From Yinghuangia soli (GTDB taxonomy: Bacteria > Actinomycetota > Actinomycetes > Streptomycetales > Streptomycetaceae): a stretch of DNA of 45,851 bases. The notes below the pieces were generated by a model. That model was not told the origin of the DNA. It saw only the letters and a list, made by a program, of their open reading frames with translations, and made no database searches. The translations under genes and the position numbers were made by a program. The stretch covers positions 16,724 through 62,574 of the forward strand of contig NZ_JAKFHA010000038.1 in assembly GCF_021502675.1 (NCBI RefSeq), given 5' to 3'. Below, piece by piece: positions 41,262-45,851 of this stretch (the stretch's first letter is position 1; every line of letters begins with the position of its first letter).

Positions 41262-41492
41262 CTAGTCCGGCGGGAACAGCGTCGCGCCGGTCTCCGCGTC
41301 GAAGATGGAGATGGCCTCGACCGGGCAGCTCTCCGCGGCCTCCATGACCGCGTCGGAGGACGGCAGGATCTCCAGGCGCGGGTGCGACTGCCGGCCCGCG
41401 TCGAGCTTGAAGTCGTCCGGCGCGCTGCCGATGCACATGCCGGAGCCGATGCAGACGCTGCGGTCGACCTCGACGCGCCACTTGTCGCCCAT
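41262..41492 (-). CDS. [3Fe-4S]-type ferredoxin
   Basis: A 76-residue ferredoxin. Cys14, Cys20 and Cys56 are the cluster ligands, with a Gly at position 17 where a fourth Cys would be, which indicates a [3Fe-4S] cluster as in ferredoxins that feed cytochrome P450s. Acidic surface residues are plentiful. GAGGTGA lies 11 nt before the ATG. It sits 104 bp after the aldehyde dehydrogenase gene and is probably in the same transcript. No P450 gene lies in the window, so its partner is elsewhere; KstR-regulon ferredoxins in mycobacteria serve similar roles. Confidence 0.88.
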   Translation of the reverse strand: MGDKWRVEVDRSVCIGSGMCIGSAPDDFKLDAGRQSHPRLEILPSSDAVMEAAESCPVEAISIFDAETGATLFPPD

Positions 41493-41596
41493 GGGGGATG
41501 TCACCTCTTCGTTCGCGGTTCGCGGTTCTTGTACTGCACGGCTGCGGCACGGCACTTCGCGGTCCGGCGCGGACCGCGCCGGACCGCGCGCCGGGC

Positions 41597-43057
41597 TCAG
41601 GCCTCGCCGTAGCCCTTCGGCATGACGATCGACTTGCTCTCGACGTACGCCGACAGGCCCTCCAGGCCGAACTCGCGGCCGATGCCGGAGTTCTTGAAGC
41701 CGCCGAACGGGCCGTTGAAGTCCACCCCGTAGGTGTTCACCGAGTAGGTGCCGGTGCGCACCTGGCGGGCCACGCCGAGACCGCGTTCGACGTCCTCGGT
41801 CCAGACGCTGCCGGACAGGCCGTACTCCGAGTCGTTGGCGATCTTGACGGCCTCGGACTCGTCGCCGTACGGCAGCAGGCACACGACCGGGCCGAAGATC
41901 TCCTCGCGGGCCACCCGCATGGAGTTGTCCACGTCGCCGAACAGTGTGGGCTCGACGTACCAGCCGGTCGGCTGCGACGCCGGGCGGCCGCCGCCGACGA
42001 GCAGCTTGGCCCCCTCGTCCTGGGCGATCGCGATGTAGTCCAGCGAGCGCTGCCGCTGCCGGTCCGCGACCAGCGGGCCGACCTGGGTGGCCGGGTCCAG
42101 CGGGTCGCCGACCACGAGTTCGGAGACCCAGGCGGCGATGCGCTCGGAGATCTCGTCGTAGCGGCTGCGCGGGACCAGGATGCGGGTCTGCGAGACGCAC
42201 GCCTGGCCGTTGTTCATGAAGGCGTTCGGCATCAGGCCGGGCACCGTGTGCTCCAGGTCGGCGTCCGGCAGGATGATCGCCGCGGACTTGCCGCCCAGTT
42301 CGAGGGTGACGCGGGTGAGGTTGCGGGCCGCGACCTCCATGATGCGCTTGCCGGCGTTGACCGAGCCGGTGAACGCGACCTTGTCGATGTCCGGGTGGCC
42401 GACGAGGTATTCGCTGACCTCGCGGTCCGCCGGGACGATGTTGAGCACGCCGTCCGGCAGCCCGGCGTCCTTGCAGATCTCGGCGAGGATGTACGCGTCG
42501 AGCGGGGTCTCCGGGGACGGCTTGAGGACCACCGTGCAGCCCGCGGCGAAGGCCGGGCCGAGCTTGGCCGCGGTGACGAACTGCGGGACGTTCCACGGCA
42601 CCACGGCCGCGACGACGCCGACCGGCTCGCGGCGCACGATCAGCGGGTTGAGGACGCCGGCCCGGCTCTCCTCCCACTGGTAGGCGCGGGCCGTGTTGAT
42701 GGCCGTGTCGTACAGCATCCCGGCGCCCATCGACTGGGCGAAGATGCTCCAGGAGTACGGCGAGCCGTTCTCCGAGCTGATGAGCTTGGCGATCTCGTCG
42801 TAGCGCGTCATGAACGCGTCCTTGATGCGCCCGACTATCTCCAGGCGCTCCTCGAGGGCCATGCGCGGCCACGGGCCCTCGTCGAAGGCCCGGCGGGCCG
42901 CGGCGACCGCGGCGTCCACGTCGGCCTTGGACGCGTGCGGCACGCGGCCGATGACCTGCTCGGTGTGCGGCGAGACGACCTCGATGACATCCGACCCGTG
43001 CGGGTCGACCAGGTTCCCGCCGATGAACAGTTGACCGTAGTCCAGCACGTCCGCCAC
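41597..43057 (-). CDS. NAD(P)-dependent aldehyde dehydrogenase
   Basis: A 486-residue ALDH-superfamily enzyme oxidising an aldehyde to its acid. Catalytic Cys287 (NNGQACVSQTR), general-base Glu253 (ELGGKSAA), Asn156 (PWNVPQ) and Lys179 are all present. The length and sequence resemble Rv0223c, a KstR-regulon ALDH, from memory; it may oxidise the side-chain C26 aldehyde made by a P450. The GTG start follows GGAG at 9 nt. A palindrome AACAGATATCAGTT, not a normal KstR site, lies 65 bp upstream. Confidence 0.87.
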   Translation of the reverse strand: MADVLDYGQLFIGGNLVDPHGSDVIEVVSPHTEQVIGRVPHASKADVDAAVAAARRAFDEGPWPRMALEERLEIVGRIKDAFMTRYDEIAKLISSENGSPYSWSIFAQSMGAGMLYDTAINTARAYQWEESRAGVLNPLIVRREPVGVVAAVVPWNVPQFVTAAKLGPAFAAGCTVVLKPSPETPLDAYILAEICKDAGLPDGVLNIVPADREVSEYLVGHPDIDKVAFTGSVNAGKRIMEVAARNLTRVTLELGGKSAAIILPDADLEHTVPGLMPNAFMNNGQACVSQTRILVPRSRYDEISERIAAWVSELVVGDPLDPATQVGPLVADRQRQRSLDYIAIAQDEGAKLLVGGGRPASQPTGWYVEPTLFGDVDNSMRVAREEIFGPVVCLLPYGDESEAVKIANDSEYGLSGSVWTEDVERGLGVARQVRTGTYSVNTYGVDFNGPFGGFKNSGIGREFGLEGLSAYVESKSIVMPKGYGEA

Positions 43058-43121
43058 CTGCTTCTCCGTAGGGCTCGGGCCTCGTAGTCCGCCGACGCGT
43101 GTGCATGCGTCTGCTGAGTAG

Positions 43122-43135
43122 AACAGATATCAGTT
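43122..43135. promoter_or_regulatory. Palindrome upstream of the aldehyde dehydrogenase gene
   Basis: AACAGATATCAGTT is symmetric around GATATC except for one base per side. It has the TAGAAC half of a KstR site but not the AAC-N2-GTT spacing. It lies 65 bp upstream of the GTG, as operators for the other genes do. Confidence 0.35.
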
Positions 43136-43324
43136 GCACGCGGCGGTAACAACGGAATCGGCGCATGAATGAGACTGGAGTCTCACCCGGAGTCCCACGC
43201 CGACCCTGCGCCCCGCCCGCCTCGTACGGGTGATCCCGGCTCGCCCCGGGCGAAATTGCTAGACCGCGTCAATTATATTGCGAAGGCGAAGCGTGCACCG
43301 TGCACCCAGTCGGGGAGGACGACC

Positions 43325-44392
43325 ATGACGGCAATGGATTCTGACCAGGCGTCGACCCCGGTAGCGGCCACCGACCTCGGCGGCGGCGTGTGGACCATCC
43401 CGGTACCGATCCCGGACAACCCGCTGGGCTGGACCAACGTCTACGCCCTGGAGAGCCCCGCGGGCCCGGTCCTCGTCGACGCCGGCTGGGACGACCCGGC
43501 CTCGCTGGCCGCGCTCACCTCGGGCCTGGAGTCGATGGGCAGCTCGCTCTCCGCGGTGCACGGCGTCATCGCCACCCACAACCACCCCGACCACCACGGC
43601 CTGACGTACGCCGTGGTCGAGGCGTCCGGCGCCTGGGTGGCCATGCACGAGGCGGACGCCGCCCACGTCCACCTGATCAACACCGCGCCGCGCTCCCGCT
43701 GGCTCGAGCACCACCTCGGCGCACTGCGCGCCGCGGGCGCCCCCCAGGAAGCCGTCGACGCCCTCGCCGAGATGCGCAAGCCGTCCATGGAATCCGCGGT
43801 CATCAAGCCCAAGTTCCGCCTGCACACCCCGGACCGCTTCCTGGTGCACGGCGAGCTGGCCGACGTGGCGGGCCGCGACGTGCGGATCGTGTGGACGCCC
43901 GGCCACACCCCCGGGCACGTCTGCCTGCACCTCGAAGAGGGCATCGGCAGCGGCCCCGGACGCGCCGGCCGCCTCCTCTCCGGCGACCACCTGCTGCCGT
44001 CCATCACGCCGCATATCGGCCTCTACGACGACACCGAGGAAGCCGACCCCCTGGGCGACTTCCTCGCCTCCCTGGCCCGCGTCGCGGCACTCCCCGTCAC
44101 CGGCGTCCTGCCCGCCCACAAGCACAACTTCACCGACGCCGCGGGGCGCGTCGACGAAATCGTCGCCTTCCACGAGCAGCGCCTCGGCACGCTCCTCGCG
44201 CGCCTGTCCACGCCGCTGACACTCTGGGAGATCGCGGTGGGCATGGACTGGAACCGCCCGTGGGAGCAACTCGGCCTGCAGAACCGCCAGATCGCGCTGA
44301 GCGAGGCGGCCGCCCACCTGCGCCACCTCGTCAAGCGCGGCCAGGCCGGCGCGGTGAACACCGACGACCCGATCCGCTACGGCGCAATCTGA
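43325..44392 (+). CDS. MBL-fold metallohydrolase with C-terminal winged-helix region
   Basis: A 355-residue metallo-beta-lactamase-fold hydrolase. The HxHxDH metal motif is HNHPDHHG at 85-92. The second and third metal ligands are expected in PGHTPGHVCLH and LLSGDHLL. The C-terminal ~80 residues resemble the LACTB2-type helical/winged extension. The ATG at 43325 has GGGGAGGA 5 nt upstream; the longer frame is not supported. It is divergent from the aldehyde dehydrogenase. Its reaction is unknown; related hydrolases act on thioesters or lactones, which would fit the surrounding pathway but is unproven. Confidence 0.84.
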   Translation: MTAMDSDQASTPVAATDLGGGVWTIPVPIPDNPLGWTNVYALESPAGPVLVDAGWDDPASLAALTSGLESMGSSLSAVHGVIATHNHPDHHGLTYAVVEASGAWVAMHEADAAHVHLINTAPRSRWLEHHLGALRAAGAPQEAVDALAEMRKPSMESAVIKPKFRLHTPDRFLVHGELADVAGRDVRIVWTPGHTPGHVCLHLEEGIGSGPGRAGRLLSGDHLLPSITPHIGLYDDTEEADPLGDFLASLARVAALPVTGVLPAHKHNFTDAAGRVDEIVAFHEQRLGTLLARLSTPLTLWEIAVGMDWNRPWEQLGLQNRQIALSEAAAHLRHLVKRGQAGAVNTDDPIRYGAI

Positions 44393-44401
44393 CACATACG
44401 G

Positions 44402-44437
44402 CCGGGGCGGGAGGGCACACGAACCCTCCCGCCCCGG
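44402..44437. terminator. Bidirectional terminator, perfect 14-bp stem
   Basis: CCGGGGCGGGAGGG and CCCTCCCGCCCCGG form a perfect 14-bp stem with an 8-nt loop (CACACGAA) between the convergent MBL and thiolase genes. Confidence 0.8.
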
Positions 44438-44450
44438 ACCGCACCGCCGA

Positions 44451-45596
44451 TCAGATCCGCTGGATGATGGTGGCGGACGCCTGGCCGCCGCCCCCGCACA
44501 TCGCGATGAGAGCGAACTCCTTGTCGGTCCGCTCCAGTTCGTGGAGCGCCGAGGTGATCAGCCGGGCCCCGGTGGCGCCCACCGGGTGCCCCAGGGCGAT
44601 CGAGCCGCCGTTCACGTTCACCTTGGACATGTCGGCGGCGAACGTCCGCGTCCAGGCCAGCACCACCGCGGCGAACGCCTCGTTGACCTCGACCAGGTCG
44701 ATGTCGTCCAGGCTCAGCCCGGACCGCCCCAGCACCGCGCGCGTCGCGGCGATCGATCCGTCCAGGTTCAGCGACGGGTCCGAGCCCACCAGCGCCTGCG
44801 CCGCGATCCTGGCCCGCGGGCGCATCCCCAGCGCGGTCGCGGACTTCTTCGAGGCCCACAGGATCGCCGCCGCACCATCCGACACCTGCGACGCGGTGCC
44901 CGCGGTGTGCACACCACCCGGCAGGATCGGACGCAGTGCCGAGAGCGCCTCGAACGACGTGTCCCGGACCCCCTCGTCCTCCTCCACCAGATGCCAGGCG
45001 TCGTCCCCCGCGGGGACCTTCACGCCGAACGTCTCGTGCTTGAAGCGGTGGTTGTTCCAGGCCTGCCGGGCGCGCTCCTGGGAGAGCAGCCCGAGGCCGT
45101 CCGCGGCCTCCCGCGAGATCCCGTACTTCCGCGCGATGCGCTCGGCGGCCTCGTACTGGCTCGGCAGGTCGATGTCCCACGCGTCCGGGTACGGGCTGCC
45201 GTCCTGCGCGCCGCTCGCGGTCCCCAGCGGCACGCGGCTCATCGACTCCACGCCGCAGGACACGCCCACGTCGATGACGCCGCCCGCGATGAGCCCGGCC
45301 ACCAGGTGCGCCGCCTGCTGCCCCGACCCGCACTGCGCGTCGACGGTCGTCGACGCAGTGTCGTAGGGCAGCCCGGCCGCCAACCACGCATTCCGCGTCA
45401 CATTGGCGCTCTGCTCGCCGGCCTGCGTCACGCAGCCGCCGACGACCTGCTCGACGATGTCGTCCTTGGCCCCGGAGCGGTCCAGCAGCTCGCGCAGGGT
45501 CTGCCCCAGCAGCTCGGTCGGATGGAGCCGGGAAAGGGTCCCCCCACGCTTCCCCACCGGGGTGCGTACTGCCTCGACGATGACGGGTTCGGCCAT
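44451..45596 (-). CDS. FadA-type steroid/acyl-CoA thiolase
   Basis: A 381-residue thiolase with Cys89 (VDAQCGSGQQ), NEAF (305-308), GHPVG with His337 and the C-terminal Cys367 in AMCGGGG, a complete catalytic set. It cleaves 3-ketoacyl-CoA. FadA5 and FadA6 of mycobacteria, used on the steroid side chain and ring fragments, share the opening VIVEAVRTPVGKRGG and the VNPNGG/VNVNGG loop; I cannot say which it represents. AAAGGA lies 6 nt before the ATG. No AAC-N2-GTT site was seen in the AT-richer 200 bp upstream. Confidence 0.86.
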   Translation of the reverse strand: MAEPVIVEAVRTPVGKRGGTLSRLHPTELLGQTLRELLDRSGAKDDIVEQVVGGCVTQAGEQSANVTRNAWLAAGLPYDTASTTVDAQCGSGQQAAHLVAGLIAGGVIDVGVSCGVESMSRVPLGTASGAQDGSPYPDAWDIDLPSQYEAAERIARKYGISREAADGLGLLSQERARQAWNNHRFKHETFGVKVPAGDDAWHLVEEDEGVRDTSFEALSALRPILPGGVHTAGTASQVSDGAAAILWASKKSATALGMRPRARIAAQALVGSDPSLNLDGSIAATRAVLGRSGLSLDDIDLVEVNEAFAAVVLAWTRTFAADMSKVNVNGGSIALGHPVGATGARLITSALHELERTDKEFALIAMCGGGGQASATIIQRI

Positions 45597-45790
45597 GACA
45601 GGTCCTTTCTTCGTGGAGGGTTTCTAACTCCGCGCCGACGACCCGCACAAGAGGTTGACAAGCTCCGAACTGTCATATCCAAATCACCACAAATAGTGCA
45701 TTCCACTCCCCCATTCGCACACTTTGCGGCATTTGGCAGAGTCAATGACCATCCGTCAGAAACCCCGCCTCTCAAGGCAGTCCGCAACGC

Positions 45791-45851
45791 ACGGAGGTGG
45801 GGGGGCGGCCGGGGGGGGGCCCCCCCGCCCCCCGGCCCGCGGGCCCCCGCC
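45791..45851. repeat. G/C homopolymer-rich right edge
   Basis: The last 60 bases are almost only G and C runs (GGGGGGGG, GGGGGGGGG, CCCCCCC and GC blocks) that could form hairpins. Similar runs are at the left edge and at 1982-2038. They look like the place where assembly ended. Confidence 0.7.

Noticed and set aside
43119-43132. KstR operator in front of the aldehyde dehydrogenase gene
   Set aside because: It has TAGAAC but lacks GTT at the required 2-nt spacing, so I list it only as a different palindrome.
41262-43166. A 634-codon open frame that ends in the ferredoxin
   Set aside because: Its first 550 codons are antisense-frame noise over the aldehyde dehydrogenase gene (same strand, different frame, Arg/Gly-rich). 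Only the last 76 codons, with a proper start and ribosome-binding site, encode a real protein.

Overview
The window is about 46 kb of very GC-rich DNA (roughly 70% or more by eye). Its gene content points to an actinomycete, probably a Streptomyces-like or related soil genus: F420-type LLM oxidoreductase, WhiB-free but KstR-type TetR control, GTG/TTG starts, leaderless TANNNT-N6/7-start promoters, an ECF41 sigma factor and a mycothiol-type MDMPI/DinB protein. No tRNA, rRNA, CRISPR array, transposase, integrase or phage gene was seen. Both ends, and one internal spot (1982-2038), are G/C homopolymer tracts, which suggests a complete short-read contig bounded by hard-to-sequence hairpins.

The main theme is a scattered steroid/cholesterol-type side-chain catabolism regulon. 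A KstR-like repressor (40480-41163) has a recognition helix almost identical to what I remember of mycobacterial KstR. Four sites with the AAC-N2-GTT core of the KstR operator sit 49-79 bp upstream of gene starts: in front of hsd4B-like (1068), fadE34-like/ltp1-like (28469), the Rv3520c-like LLM oxidoreductase (34754), and in the divergent gap between a glycosyltransferase operon and kstR itself (40354). Further genes fitting the same pathway have no clear operator here: a FadD17-like CoA ligase, an aldehyde dehydrogenase with a [3Fe-4S] ferredoxin, a second thiolase and an MBL-fold hydrolase. Ring-degradation genes (kstD, hsaACDB, kshAB) are not in the window.

Layout: 140-1937 hydratase and divergent thioesterase; 2179-5156 orphan peptide-type binding lipoprotein and flavohemoglobin; 5423-8108 RarD-like permease overlapping the FadD17-like ligase tail-to-tail; 8271-10326 two-component system; 10351-14075 small proteins, MFS permease, membrane protein and HSL-type esterase; 14084-18252 an AftB/ZomB-like membrane glycosyltransferase translationally overlapped with a pseudokinase-PQQ-propeller protein; 18398-22581 GNAT-VOC fusion, ferritin-like protein, ECF41 sigma factor with its own promoter, DUF3592 protein; 22673-24640 HicB-like/HTH protein with large palindromes, pentapeptide-repeat protein, secreted protein; 24942-29278 steroid thiolase, acyl-CoA dehydrogenase and methyltransferase; 29476-34618 a cell-envelope group (proline-rich membrane protein, amidase, two paralogous membrane proteins sharing a C-terminal domain); 34830-45596 the LLM enzyme, the MDMPI-like protein, the glycosyltransferase/methyltransferase/alpha-barrel triad, kstR, and the remaining catabolic genes.

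The most promising lead is the triad at 36988-40305. Its only visible operator is shared with kstR, so an unassigned glycosyl/methyl/terpenoid-barrel pathway may be under steroid control. Second is the pseudokinase-propeller protein coupled to the AftB-like enzyme. All homology statements are from recall of family sequences, not from searches.
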